Below are positions 33,576 to 45,224 of a stretch of DNA of 64,000 nucleotides, piece by piece (position 1 is the stretch's first letter; each line of letters opens with the position of its first letter). The translations under genes and the position numbers were made by a program. The notes below the pieces were generated by a model that was not told the origin of the DNA, made no database searches, and was given only the letters and a program-made list of their open reading frames with translations. This DNA is from Clavaria fumosa (lineage: Eukaryota > Basidiomycota > Agaricomycetes > Agaricales > Clavariaceae). The stretch spans positions 1,426,001 through 1,490,000 of the forward strand of contig OX637802.1 of the NCBI GenBank assembly GCA_951802425.1. The letters run 5' to 3'.

Positions 33576-35285
33576 CTATAGCAACGACGATAGTGAAAAC
33601 AGTAGGCGAAATGTTCAGAGGCAGACGGGTAGCCGTGGTGAGGCCACCTCGTAGTGGTGGAAAGGCGTGCTTGTGGAATAACGGAAGCAACGACAACTCA
33701 AAACTCGAGTCAACAATTCAGTTCAGACAGCGGAGCTCAAAGAGGGTGTGGAATAGGACTGTATTGGTGAACAGATTGCAGAGCTACATACACACCGCGT
33801 AGAGAATGAAGGGGAACGCATACACAAGAATGATGGGACCCGGGCTATGTTGAACCTTTTTTTCAAGGACTGGAGTGGAAGCTGGCTTGGTTGCGCAAGG
33901 TCCGTGACGTTAACGTCGACGCCCACTGAGAAGAGGTGCAATTTGGAACGAACAATCAAAAAGAAGGGTATACAAACCAGATATTCGGACTATTGCGCAT
34001 CCTCAAGCTCTAGGTAAGCCAAAGCTCTGCGCACAGGAATTAGCACTCATGAGCTCCTCGCAGTAGACTGAGCGAAGGTAGATGATACTTCACGTATAGT
34101 TCCCCGAAGCAAGAACTAAAGAGGCCCACACAAAGGAGGTGAGAGCATGGATGCAGTAAAATCGACGAGAGAGCACAATAAGATGAAGCCAACATGGGAC
34201 AAGGCAATTGATAGACCGTCATCGGTTGCTCCGCACACGAGCAACGACTGGTTGGGGGGCCGTCAGACCGACCGATAGTAATTTAAAGCGATATGCGAGA
34301 GCACCGAACCGCACCATGTGAATAACGGTCTGCCATGTCTCCTTGCCGTGGGTTGTGGGCCATAAAATCATTCCTGTATGACGTTTGAAGTCGGGTCGAT
34401 GAGTTGTGGGTATTTCATCAAAGACAATAGAACGCTAACCCGATACACGGAGTGTCGGTTCATCCATTAGTTTAAACGTCGCCCTAAAACGCGCAGGATA
34501 ATCGTGTGGATATGACCGAGGTACTTGCGAGAGAAGAGCTTTGACGCTTTGATATGACGACTGTTTTCCGGCTAAATGCCAAGCGAACATCAGTACCAGA
34601 TTTAGAGAGTGACGATGCCAACATTAGAAGTTCTGATCGGTCAAATGGCTAAAGCGTTACCGATAACCATAGTTGGGTCAGATATGCGATTCGGTAAATC
34701 CGCACGATGGATAGAAAATCTCCGTCTTGTGTTCGCTGCCTCGGAAATTGCCCAACCCGCAGATGAGGGCGTCAACAAACGAATAGAAAAGAAATAACCT
34801 GCCTTGACGGGTAAGGTTTCGGACTTGAAAATGGTTTGCAGGAATACAGACTGAGGCGGAAGCTACGACGTTCGCGGGCATAGACAGCAGAGGGATTCAT
34901 GAAGATGAATAACCACTAGTCACTAGTGTTTCACGATCGAGCACGATGACGCATTGAATCATGGTAGTGGTATCTGGCGCATGAATGACCTACGACATCG
35001 ACGGCACGGGCGCTGCCTATGTAAGATGTTCATTCGTTTTGACGTCTCTGAGCAAGAGGCTTGGATATTGCGAATATAAAACGACAGTTTTGAAGGAACG
35101 GTGGAAGGCAGAAACAACCGAGAAACGGGATAGGAGATGTAAATGGCTTTTTACAGGCTAATTTTGGACGGCCAAAACCATGAAAATGAGGAACATGGGT
35201 GGGCAAAAGACCAGGAATAGAAAGGAACAAGGCCAGCAAGATTCGTGTGGCAGAAAAAGTAGGGGGTGCAGAAAGAAGATCCTTG
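33576..35285. other. 1.7 kb gene-free region
   Basis: No coding pattern, RNA gene, TIR or long repeat was found on either strand. The short ORFs (for example 34609-34797 + and 34678-34881 -) overlap one another, lack splice context and match nothing familiar. Candidate content is the promoter of FUN30 and the 3' UTR of the small membrane protein gene, or a non-coding transcript. Confidence 0.4.
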
Positions 35286-35640
35286 TCACTCAAAAACGCT
35301 GAAGCTCAGGTTCCTGGGCGCAAGAGTATAAAAGCCAGCCATATTGCCTAGCAAAAGACCGACGATGACAGCTGTGATGGTAGTGATAAAGGAAACGATA
35401 AGGCCAACATCGATGAAAGACTGAGCGGTGCACAGCAAACGATGCTTGTCGAATTAACCGAGGTGAGATTCGTGCGGCTGAGACGGGTTCCAGGTCGCCG
35501 CCAAAGGTTTCGAGCTGGCGATGGTAGTGATTACTGCAAGGTTTGATGTGGTCAGGAATGAAGCGGCGATGCACCGGTGATGCACTAGTGATGGCTGGGT
35601 GATGGCTAAGTACTGTAAGGGGAAGCTGACAACGCAGCAA
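35286..35640 (-). CDS. Small membrane protein of unknown family (5' end unresolved)
   Basis: The last exon encodes SFIDVGLIVSFITTITAVIV then GLLLGNMAGFYTLAPRNLSFSVFE and a TGA stop at 35286: one long or two short transmembrane stretches near the C-terminus. An intron with donor GTCTCA near 35485 and acceptor CTCAG at about 35420 joins it in frame to FIPDHIKPCSNHYHRQLETFGGDLEP. I found no convincing ATG for the upstream part; a further exon near 35640-35700 is possible. It is arranged head to head with the mitochondrial-carrier-like gene. I do not recognise the family. Confidence 0.45.
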
Positions 35641-35683
35641 ACTGCGGCCCGTGCGTCAGCCCCCTTTCCTCCATCGCTCAACA

Positions 35684-36838
35684 ATGTTAAAGCTGGGGAT
35701 ACGCGAAATTCTCATCCTCATCGCCGCTCTGGCTCTGTCTCTGGGCATCGTGGTGCCTATCTACGGCATCATCGTCAGGTTTAGAGCAAACTACAACCCG
35801 AGAGCCTTGCAGCTCGACAATGAAGGTGGAGCGCACGCACATACGGGACCAATCGTCAGGAGCCTGTTCGCCATGGCGAGAAGAGTTTATACCCTTGAGG
35901 TGGGCTTCTCTTTTGTTTGCGATACTGTCGAGAACTGACCGGGAAACGGCAGGGTTGGCCTGGCTTTTACAAAGGACTGAGTAAATAACAGCTCTGCGCA
36001 CTGTCAATTTGAATCTTTCACTAACCATGGCTCCCTAGTGCCCACCCTCTGCATCTCTATTATACTCACCTTCTTCAGAATCACCGTTCACGGCTCTAAG
36101 AAGCCCCACCATGGCCGCTACAGCTCGCCCGAGGCAGGAATCCTAGGAAAATTGACATTCAGCGCATTCTCGCTTCTCCTTCTTCCAGTAGGAATCATCA
36201 CTGTCCGGTACGCGTTCACTTCTCTAGTGTGTAAACGTCGGTGCGACTTGTTTTACGCAGGGCAATCACGACCCCGCACAAGCTACCTTATTTCGCGCCC
36301 ATGTATTCGCTGCGTGTTCTGTTGACCCCGACTGAGCGCCGCCGCCCCTGGGTACTCTACTTGACACCAGGTCTTCTGGCAGCCCAGGCGGCCCACATCC
36401 TATGGGTCGTCCTAATTATGAATCCCCTCCGCCAGACACCCAGATTGAAGCACGCCAATTTCTCCTCTCTTGTAGACCTCAGCATTGTGTTTGCACTGGT
36501 ACTCTGGTCCGCCGCAATCCTCACCCCTCTCGAAGTTATCAGCTTGCGGTTGATGTGTCAGCGAAATCACGCCTCCGACTTATCTGACGAGCCGGAAGAG
36601 CCCACGGAATTTGCAGGCTCTGGAGAGGACGTTATCGGGTGAGCTATTTCCTTTGGATACCCTTGTTCGCGCCGTTTACTGGCTTTGGCTTATTCTCGTG
36701 ACCAGTTTACGGAGTGAAACAGATCCATACCTTGGCCTGCGCGATTGTGCTACGAAGATCCTCACAGAGGAAGGCTGGGAAGCGCTGTATCGCGCGTGGT
36801 GGTTAACCGCGCTTGGCGTACTCGGCAGTACGGTCTAG
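35684..36838 (+). CDS. Mitochondrial-carrier-like membrane protein
   Basis: From the ATG at 35684: MLKLGIREILILIAALALSLGIVVPIYGIIVRFRANYNP, then HTGPIVRSLFAMARRVYTLE | GWPGFYKGLMPTLCISIILTFF (the intron near 35900-36030 is removed), a middle part LTFSAFSLLLLPVGIITVR, GLLAAQAAHILWVVLIMNP, LSIVFALVLWSAAILTPLEVISLRL and finally SETDPYLGLRDCATKILTEEGWEALYRAWWLTALGVLGSTV. The repeats FxxxxRVYxxEGxxGFYKGLMPT and YxGLxDCxxKIxxEEGxxALYRAWW match SLC25 carrier signatures (inner mitochondrial membrane). The canonical PxDxxK motif is degenerate (PLEVISLRL), as in a divergent basidiomycete carrier group. The substrate is unknown. Confidence 0.7.
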
Positions 36839-37877
36839 GAAATTACATTTTACCCAGGATTAGGACGGCTTTCATGCACTATTGCCCGCTCTGGTGGAGA
36901 CGTGTGTATTGTAATCTATCAATCCATCTATTACAGAGGCTGAGGATACAGTAAGGCCAATACATGCCCCATCTGCACTGCTCCACGTACACAACAAACC
37001 CGTTTTGAAACGAAAGAAGTTCGAGAAGCTGCCCCGCCGTCGTGATGCGGTCTGGGCGCTCTTCGTTGCAGCCCTGAGTCCGAGTGGTCAATTTGGCCGG
37101 TCAAACCCTGTTCTTGTGATGAATTAGAAGCTCTGCGTCCCTTGCAACGCCCTCTGGTCTCAGGTTCATGTTCGGAAGATAAGAACAACATAATTCATTC
37201 CTCGCATCCGTCTCCATGTACTCTTCTCATCTACAGGGACACTGTGATCACCCCTCAACTCAACACGCGAGTTAAACGAGTACTTCCGAGTTTCTAAGGC
37301 GCCAAGCTCAGATGGCCTAGAAAGCTCAACGCCTACGCGTGGTCCTTACGACTCGTGGCTAAAGTCAAATGATGCGAGGTTACGCAAAGCGATTTCCTGG
37401 TAATTTGGCCGGCCATTAGACCTTCCCGACTCCTGGGAAATCGATGGAAAACATCCCTTTATCTCCCGTGAAGCGACCAAAAAAGCTGCGGAGCGCCATC
37501 AGCGCTCGTGCAGCGGTTATCGGTCCGTTCTCGTCGGTTATTAGTAAATGAACAAGCTAACATTCGTAAAAACGTTGACTGTTTAGGTCATCGTCTCAGC
37601 AGCTGCAATGTTCGCCTCCTTACAGTATTACGAGTTGCCCGCGGCACTTCCATTTCTCTGCACATGGGTCATCACAAACTTTTCGCTTACGCTTTTTGCG
37701 CCAAGCACGGCCAGCCCCTCCGTGCATACTTATAATCGCTAGATGCTCTATGCTGGCATTCCTTGAGCCACATGCTTCACTACTTTCATGCTCGACCAGC
37801 GCCTTTAGTAATCTCCCATGCCGTACGATGCGCCCTTTTGCCATAAGCGTTCTGTATCCGATGCTGCCTTCGGCTCG
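36839..37877. other. 1 kb upstream region of the Zn2Cys6 gene
   Basis: Between a 3' end and the transcription factor start. No coding frame or repeat recognised; a long promoter or leader for the regulator is the simplest reading. Confidence 0.4.
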
Positions 37878-39205
37878 ATGGTGGACGGCGACCACCGCAA
37901 GAGACGACGTAATCGCACAACGCAGAGCTGCTTGAATTGTTACAGGTCCAAGCGCATGGTGAGTCGTTTGTCCGAACACTGCACATGAACTCGTCTCAGA
38001 CTCGCACTTTGCAGTGCGACAGAAAACGTCCATGTAGCAGATGCACACATCTTGGATTAGTAAGGCCTTTGGAAATTCTGCTGCAACTCTTTCTACCCAC
38101 TCATTGCTTCAGACTGGGATATGCATCTATGAAGTCGATGATCCGAACCGAGAGTAATGCTGTTTACCTGTTACCACAGTCGTAATCTCACCAACCCATT
38201 TCAGAGAGGACAACCAGGATGAAAACTCGCGCCTAAAGAAACGGGTCGCGGAGCTGGAAGGCGTCATCCGCCAGGTGTGCAGACGCTTTTCAAAGCTAGT
38301 CGTACAGGAGGATTGTTCTGACCGCTTCACGGTTCTCTACAGCTCAAGAACAAGCCTCACCCTAGTTGGACACAGGAGGGCAGAGAGTCAGATAGACAGG
38401 GCGTGCGATCTCTGGTAGACCTCGGCCAGACATCCCCGTTCCACCCTTATTCAGCTTCGTCGCCGCTCGCCCTGACCTTGTCTCCCTTGTCTGATTATTC
38501 CGACACTTCGGCTGCGCGCTCGTCTGTTTCTTCGCCGACGGCAGATGAAATGCCAGCTACGCCAGTGGATGCTCGTCCTGTCGAGCACACCCTCAATCAT
38601 GGGTGCCTGTCCTTCTACAATACGCACTCGCCACTGTCACCGAATCCCACCGACGAGTATTTCAGCACCTTATCAGATGTGTCCGCAGAACCCATCTGCA
38701 TGTCATCCCTCTTCTTACCGACTGGTTCTTCCGCGGGCATTACACCTTTCGTTGACAACGACTCGCGAGCGACGCTATATCACCCCTCCTACAATTCGCG
38801 TACCCAGCCAGTACTGCAAACCACCGCCCATTGCGCCTGTTTGAGCTCCGCTATGCACCGCGACATTCTCTCGGACTTATCGTCGAGGCTGCATAAGGCG
38901 AGCGTTGTCTTGAGTCGGGCGCCTTGCCACCAGATAGGCTCAACTTGTCTCGTCTATCAGCGAGTTGCTGAAATTGACAAGTTCACGAGGTGAGAATCAT
39001 GTCAAGGTGTCATTTCCACCTTTGATGACATTGGTTCGGTACCAGGGTCGTTTTGGGCGGTGCTCCCACCCTTTATGACCAAGAGTTAGAACCGCGAGGG
39101 ACTCCAGACGGTCCAACAAATGGTTTCTTCATCCCTCCGGATCTGACTTGCCCTCCGGATACATGGAAACCTGACTCTGACATGATGCAGATTATATGGA
39201 GGTAG
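37878..39205 (+). CDS. Zn(II)2Cys6 transcription factor, short basidiomycete type
   Basis: ATG at 37878 gives MVDGDHRKRRRNRTTQSCLNCYRSKRM; an intron (about 37956-38013) splices to CDRKRPCSRCTHLGL, together a C6 zinc cluster (C-x2-C-x6-C-x5-C-x2-C visible, the last Cys in TGIC of the next exon). Then TGICIYEVDDPNRE, EDNQDENSRLKKRVAELEGVIRQ (short coiled-coil dimerisation helix), LKNKPHPSWTQEGRE and a long Ser/Thr/Pro-rich region (activation-like), ending DTWKPDSDMMQIIWR. No fungal-specific middle homology domain is present. It probably binds CGG half-sites as a dimer; targets are unknown. Conserved Lys/Arg around the cluster make the DNA-binding call solid. Confidence 0.85.
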
Positions 39206-39461
39206 ATTCTTGGGCTTTGCACTACGACATTCGTGGAATTGCGTTTTTCTTCTCCAGAGAAATTAACAGATTCACCTGTGTACTATTGTGCAATTACATT
39301 GAATTAGAATCAAATTGAAAGTGTCGCGCACGCGTAAAATAATTCTGTTTGGGACTGTTTGCTGAGTCAGACGTGTCTGCCCAAGGCCGGTCTCTCTACT
39401 CAGCTTATACCAGATTTGTTCCTCTAAGCGTATTGCGCGTCGAGTTCTCCTTCCTTGAGCT

Positions 39462-40387
39462 ATGGCATCCCATTTGGTGAGTGCATTTTCTTTCTCTCGC
39501 GTTCTTTTCACCGACAGCTGTATTCTATCCAAGGCAAACATCTTCGGGACAGAACAAGATCGAGTCAATTGCTCGTTCTACTACAAGGTACATCTATCAC
39601 ATCTCTCACACATGTTCTTTGGCTCTGAACAACTTGTAAAGATTGGCGCGTGCCGCCACGGTGATCGTTGCTCTCGCAAGCACATCAAACCACCATTCTC
39701 CCAGACTATCCTGCTTCCCAACGTCTACCACAATCCTGCCCACGACCCAGTCTGCAAATTAACAGAGAGGGAGCTTCAGGAAGGTTTCGACGCTGTGTAC
39801 GAAGACCTTTATTGCGAGCTGTGCAAATTCGGGCATCTTTTAGAGTTACACGTCAGTCATTACTCAACAACAGAGTGTAATAAGCACCTCAGACTGATGT
39901 TGTTCCAGGTTTGCGACAATGTCGGGGACCACTTGATTGGAAATGTTTACGCTAGATACGAATGGGAGTCAGAAGCTCAAGCTGCCGTGGACAACCTCAA
40001 TGACCGCTGGTACGCAGGTACGCCTAGCCGGAACCCGCTTCTCTATTTGTTGCACTTTCTAACGGACGATGGATGGTCTTCTTAGGCAGGCCTCTGTACG
40101 CTGAGCTCTCGCCAGTGACCGATTTCCGCGAGGCATGCTGTCGCCAGAACGAGAATGGCGAGTGCAACCGCGGTGGCTTCTGCAATTTCATGCACCTGCG
40201 CCTCGCCTCCAAAGAACTCGTTTCCTCGCTGCGCCATGGACAACGGCTCGAGCGAAGGCTGCATCCGCCCAAGACAGAGGGAACCGGCGTCGGGTGGGAA
40301 CCGAAGAAGGATGGGGGCCGTGGCCGGAGCGCAAGCCCTCCGAGGCGTGGCGTTTCTACGGGCGAGGACCGTTGGACGAGAAAGTGA
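39462..40387 (+). CDS. U2AF1: U2 snRNP auxiliary factor small subunit (U2AF35)
   Basis: Exon 1 is tiny (MASHL) followed by introns. Then AKANIFGTEQDRVNCSFYYK | IGACRHGDRCSRKHIKPPFSQTILLPNVYHNP (first CCCH zinc finger), an RRM/UHM domain (FDAVYEDLYCELCKFGHLLELHVCDNVGDHLIGNVYARYEWESEAQAAVDNLNDRWYAGRPLYAELSPV) and the second CCCH finger (CCRQNENGECNRGGFCNFMH). A short Arg/Gly/Ser tail ends GEDRWTRK. U2AF small subunit recognises the AG at 3' splice sites together with U2AF65. All domains and spacing are canonical. About five introns, several inside the first zinc finger and the RRM. Confidence 0.95.
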
Positions 40388-40796
40388 ACGTCATATCGCT
40401 TTTTATATTATAATGACGATTACGACGAGCATCACCTTTGCATTTAAAAGACTGTATGGCTCGTAACTAATCGTAAAGCCATTGTCAACTCAACATTTTA
40501 TTAGACTATGCAGACCCTTTAGTTGTACACTTCATCGCCTGGTAGAGTTGGGATCCTCTGCTTCTGAGCCGACGCGATAATGGTGAGGGCATAAGCTTGT
40601 TAAACCTCTGTTCTCTTGTAAATTACTTTCGAGTCTGGTATACAATGCCCTCTCCCCTCCAACGCGCGCTCCTTGTGTGCACCATCAGGCGTAGCTCCGG
40701 AGTCGGAGCCTAAGCCGTCTTTCAACGATGCAATCGTAGAATAACAAGTTTAAGAGTTCCAATGGAGTGCTTGGACTGGTGCAGCTGGCGAGATGT
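40388..40796. other. Convergent 3' flanks of U2AF1 and ALG14
   Basis: 409 bp with A/T-rich 3' end sequence near 40405-40510. Nothing else is seen. Confidence 0.4.
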
Positions 40797-41785
40797 TTAA
40801 GGCGGTGCACCATCACTGATGAAGCAACCGCAATATGTGTAATGTGCATCTTTAACTAAGTCTGGCCATTGAACGATAAACCTGCGGTCACTCCTTAAAA
40901 TCTGCATCCCAAAGATACTATTCGATGTGCATACCTGTCAACGAGTGGTCGCAGAAACTTTCCGGAGAGCGATAGAGTTTGTACACGCGCAAAAGATTCA
41001 ACGTAGATCAATCTTGGAGCCGAGAGGCCGAAAAACTGGTGGAGAGAGAGCAGAACGGTGAGCCTTGACGAAATTGCGCTGGGGGTTTACGGACTGACTT
41101 TGTTGATGTAGACAGCAAGACACAGCGGAACGCAAGTACCGGGACCGTTCAAGATGAGGACCTCCGCAAAAGCGTCTCCGCGTAGAGAGGGGATGTTTAC
41201 GATACGCATGCACGTGAGCAGCGTCCGAAGAACCGTGAAAGGCGTCGTAAGCCATGATTGGCGCAGCCGGCGGGCTCGGGGTAGCATATATATCTGAAAT
41301 TACTAGACACGTCACGCAGCGTCCCAAGGAGAGAAAAGTTGCCAGCTCACCTTTGCATTTGTGGTGGAAGCCTTTCGCTCTTCCAATCGTAAAGCCTTGG
41401 CTCGACTTTCAGCTTCAGCCACGAAGTATGTACGAGGGGTATATCTGGAAAAATCCAGTGATTCGAGCAAGGTTATTGCCTCGGCAGTGTGGCCCCCTGT
41501 ATGGACGTTTGAACGAGACTGCAGAGCCCATTACTTAACCTCACCTGAACCCAGGAAGACCGCAAGACTACACGTATCGCCGGTCCGTCTTCTATGCATC
41601 GTCTTGGCTGGACGGCGAGGCAGAATAATATAGATACGGAGCATGACGAGCACAAAGACGGTCGCGGCAATGCTCGCGCCAATGAACAGGGTCTTTATGG
41701 CCAGGAGGGTGGTGATGGCACGCGCCGTGAAGAGCATTGCAAAGAAGGCTGCAGCGACGCTCACGGAAATGAATAGGGTACTCAT
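40797..41785 (-). CDS. ALG14: UDP-GlcNAc transferase subunit ALG14
   Basis: Starts at 41785, MSTLFISVSVAAAFFAMLFTA, with two hydrophobic segments, then RRRTGDTCSLAVFLGSG | GHTAEAITLLESLDFSRYTPRTYFVAEAESRAKAL | IYMLPRARRLRQSWLTTPFTVLRTLL, LRGDAFAEVLILNGPGTCVPLCLAVYINK | FFGLSAPRLIYVESFARVQTLSLSGKFLRPLVDR | FIVQWPDLVKDAHYTYCGCF and stop. The Gly-rich GSGGHTAE loop, NGPGTC, YVESFARV..LSLSGK and VQWPDL are the Alg14 signature. Alg14 anchors Alg13 to the ER membrane to add the second GlcNAc to dolichol-PP-GlcNAc in N-glycan assembly. Four short introns interrupt it, so only fragments appear in single frames. It converges with U2AF1. Confidence 0.9.
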
Positions 41786-41933
41786 GGTCAGGGTGCTGAC
41801 GGGCAAAAATAGGAACAACAGCTGCAGGAGTGCTATGGCCCATAGAGGCCCAAATTCCTAGGTTGCTGGCAGTGCAGGAGTGCTGAGCACTGAGCGTGTC
41901 ACGCGCGGAGTCCGGACGCGCTGTCGCAGCAGG
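41786..41933. other. ALG14 upstream region
   Basis: Short promoter stretch before the repeat block; no motif recognised. Confidence 0.3.
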
Positions 41934-42043
41934 CATTGGTAAGGAAATTTGATATGATAATTACTACTCAGAAGGCTATGATGAGTTGTAGATAGGTTAT
42001 TGACACTCCTCAAGATGCCTTTGAGTTATAGACAGGTTTCAAA
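41934..42043 (+). repeat. Direct repeat, copy 1 (about 110 bp)
   Basis: Begins CATTGGTAAGGAAATTTGAT and contains CTACTCAG-AGGCTATG, CCTCAAGATGCC-TTGAGTT and TAGACAGGTTTCAAAC. Copy 2 lies 360 bp downstream in the same orientation with about four of five bases identical by eye. Confidence 0.7.
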
Positions 42044-42400
42044 CTAGTGTTCGGTAGAAAATGTCCCAGAGTGTTTTCGACTGGTTCTGAACGTCGAAAA
42101 TTGGAGGCCTGCAGGTGACCAGTTTATAACACATTTATGACAGTTTCGTGATCACTAGATGTCGAAAGTCCAAATCACTGCGACACTAGATGGCTGGGAT
42201 GAAGGTAAGGCCTTGTCTACAACGTTAATGGCAGGCTCAGCCAGTGCCGTGTCAGAGAGGACATCGCACTTAGGTCAACCTCACATGCAACATCAAACTT
42301 TGAGCCGTCACAGCGAGGTTGGCACAGTGTCAGGTAAATGTTTGAGCAAATGGTACAGATAGGCCAGGGCTTGTTCGTTATCACTGGCTATCACAGTAGA

Positions 42401-42513
42401 CATTGGAAGGAAATTGGATACATTTTGCGTACTACTCAGTAGGCTATGCCGAGTTCTAGACAGGTTGTCGACACCCCTCAAGATGCCCTTGAGTTTTAGA
42501 CAGGTTTTAAACA
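42401..42513 (+). repeat. Direct repeat, copy 2 (about 113 bp)
   Basis: Begins CATTGGAAGGAAATTGGATA and follows copy 1 through CTACTCAGTAGGCTATG, CCCTCAAGATGCCCTTGAG and TAGACAGGTTTTAAAC. Its 3' end is one arm of a hairpin. Confidence 0.7.
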
Positions 42514-42541
42514 GTCATCAACCCACCCTGTCTAAAACTCA
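42490..42541 (+). repeat. Perfect 15-bp inverted repeat with 22-nt loop
   Basis: TGAGTTTTAGACAGG (42490-42504) pairs with CCTGTCTAAAACTCA (42527-42541). It overlaps the end of direct repeat copy 2 and lies about 95 bp before the CDC23 start codon. ACCGAACACTA just downstream is the inverse of TAGTGTTCGGT after copy 1, so the block probably derives from a palindromic element. Confidence 0.75.
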
Positions 42542-42633
42542 CACCGAACACTATTTCAAACAGGTTTTCTAAAATTCACCCAGTTGAAAACTCGGAGGTT
42601 TTCCTTGTCGCACGTCCGTTGGAGTCGACAACC

Positions 42634-45086
42634 ATGATCGAGGTCGCTGCTGTGACCTCCCAGACAGTTGCAGAGCTGAGGAGGGCGGTCAAAGACTGCT
42701 CAGAGCGTGGCTTGATCATCGCCTCGAAATGGTGAGTCCAGTCGGTCTCCGCGCTCGTCGTTGGCTTAACGTGTCGGATATGCAGGGCATCGGAATTGCT
42801 GCTCGCTATACCTCCATCGAAAAGGTCCAATCCGTCACCCCCCGCCTCACCGTCGCGATTTTCCACATCGACCCCCGCTCGCACCGGTTCCCCAGATCAG
42901 TCTGTGTCCTTCCCCGAGCATTCGCCTACACCTGGTCCCTCGGGCGACATTGAACCACTCCCCCATGTACCTCCTTTACTACCTCACTCTCACGCAAACC
43001 TTGCATTTGATTCTGAAATGGAGAACCGCGAAAGAGACCTAATTGCGGCCGCACGGATATATCTCGAAGCGAAAGAATTTATGCGTGCCGTCCACCTGCT
43101 GCGGTTATGCACCAGCGCGAAGGCACAATTCATAAGTGTCTATTGCCAGTTTATGGTAAAGGGTTTTATCCTACTACCAGTTATCGCGCTGACAAGTGTC
43201 AGGCTAGCGAGAAAAAAGCACTTCAAGATTGGCATAAGCTCGACAGTGAGTCAAGCCGTTCCATTTACTTACCTATGTCTTATTGGGCTCTTCAAAGACA
43301 ATCGCCATCAGCCTCCGGTACCTGTAAATACTTCTCTGCTCGATCTGCTCGGTAAAGTCAGCAATGCAACGGATCCATGGTTGCTCTTTCTGTATGTTTA
43401 AACTGCGTTCTTATTATCTTGCGAACCTCATTCACTACAGAAAAGGCTTGTTTCTTTCTCGGTTGTCTCGGCGAGAGGAGGCACTTGAAAGCATCATTTT
43501 GTCCATTGGTCTCTACCCCTGGAATTGGTCGTGCTGGGTTCTCCTGGGCAGCTGTATCGGTGACGCCGATGAAGTGCGTGGGCGACTCTGACACTGGATA
43601 TCTGTACTGACAATGTCCCTCCAGTTATCGGGTCTTCTCCCTCTGCTACCTCTTCCGAATTCACATCCTTTAGTCCAGATGTTCTCCATCAAGATCATGA
43701 ATGAGTTGAATAATCCGTCTGAGCACGAGCTCGCCATGTGTAGCATATTACTTGGAGACGAGTATTTCCCTTCAAGCTTATGGCTCATGAGTCAGAGAGC
43801 CTGCGCTTCCTATCATAATCATGGTGTTTCCATTTCCAGAAGTGTCGCTCGAGAGCTTACATGGTTGAATGCAGACTACGGCCAAGCAAGGATTCAATTT
43901 GAGCAAGTCTTTAAGGAAGATCCTTATCGAATCGATGACATTGACATATACTCGAACATCTTGTATGTGACAGACAATAAGCTAAAGCTGTCTAGTCTTG
44001 CGCATGAATTCCTCGCATTGGATAAAGATCGGCCTGAAGTTTGTTGTCTCGTCGGTTCGTGGACTTGCTTTTCGTCTCGTCTATCCCCCTGTCTGACGTG
44101 ATGTACAAGGAAATTACTACTCTATGCGCGGAGAGCGGGAGAAGGCAATCAAACAGTTCAGACGAGCAACCCAGCTTGACCGGACATATCTCTCTGCCTG
44201 GACGCTAATGGGCCACGAGTTTGTGGAGATGAAGAATTCACACGCGGCCATTGAGGCATATCGACGCGCAGTTGGTCCGCCTTGATGCCTTCCATCGCCA
44301 TGATACACATCCTGATTCTTGCATGGCTGGCTTAAGATGTCAATCGCAAAGATTACAGGGCGTGGTTCGGTCTCGGCCAAGCTTATGAGTTCCTCAACAT
44401 GCCCCAGTACGCGTTGTACTACTATCAGCATGCTACTGCATTACGGTGCGTCGCCCATGAATGGCCTAGCGTTCGGGTTGGGTAGATTGAGCCAGTTTCA
44501 TTTTTAGTCCGTACGATATCCGCCTATGGCAAGGCCAAGGCCTATGTTTCGAAGCCCTCGGACGGTCAGCTTCACATCCGGTTTCGGTCGATGTAATCTT
44601 TCCTTAGACTCTGTTCGCCAGGCCCCGCGAAGCTATAGAGTGTCTGAAGCGTGCGCTGATCGGAGCTGACCCTCACGAGACGAAAATCATCTTGATGCTC
44701 GCCAAATTACACCACGATATGGAGGAGTACATGGAAGCGGCTGCGTACCACCGACGAGTGGTCGAGATCTCAATTGCAGATGGTGAGGAGCGTTTCCTCT
44801 CGTTTTTCGCCTCTCACGCTCACCACGGCGTTCAGACCGACAAGTGCAGGAATTCTCCAGATCCTGTTTATACGTTGCGCAATACCACATGACAACGCCA
44901 GGCGGTGACTTCAATTTTGCTAGAGATTATCTAGAACGCGTGGCAACAAGCAATGCGAGTGACGTACAGGAAGCGACGGAGATGCTTAAAAAGGTCATCG
45001 CAATGCAAAGGGAGCACATAACTCTGGCTCACCGTGCTGTTCCTCCTGCTGTTTACCTCCCCGATGACAGTCTACCAACACCCTGA
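42634..45086 (+). CDS. CDC23: Anaphase-promoting complex subunit 8 (CDC23/APC8), TPR protein
   Basis: ATG at 42634: [38 protein letters not shown], a Pro/Ser-rich insert, then the conserved block [60 protein letters not shown] and a TPR array: [146 protein letters not shown]. This order is that of Cdc23/Apc8, a scaffold TPR subunit of the APC/C ubiquitin ligase for mitotic exit. Around ten introns. A repeat/hairpin block lies in its promoter. Confidence 0.9.
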
Positions 45087-45224
45087 TCTGTATAGTATGG
45101 CTTGGAGTGTCGTAGTTTTTTTTTTCGTACCAACTCTGAACTGTACGGCCATGATACTTGCACTTGTGTGTGGTGCCGTGTGTTCTCGCGGTCACAAGAC
45201 GTTCGCACAACAAACGACGCAAAA

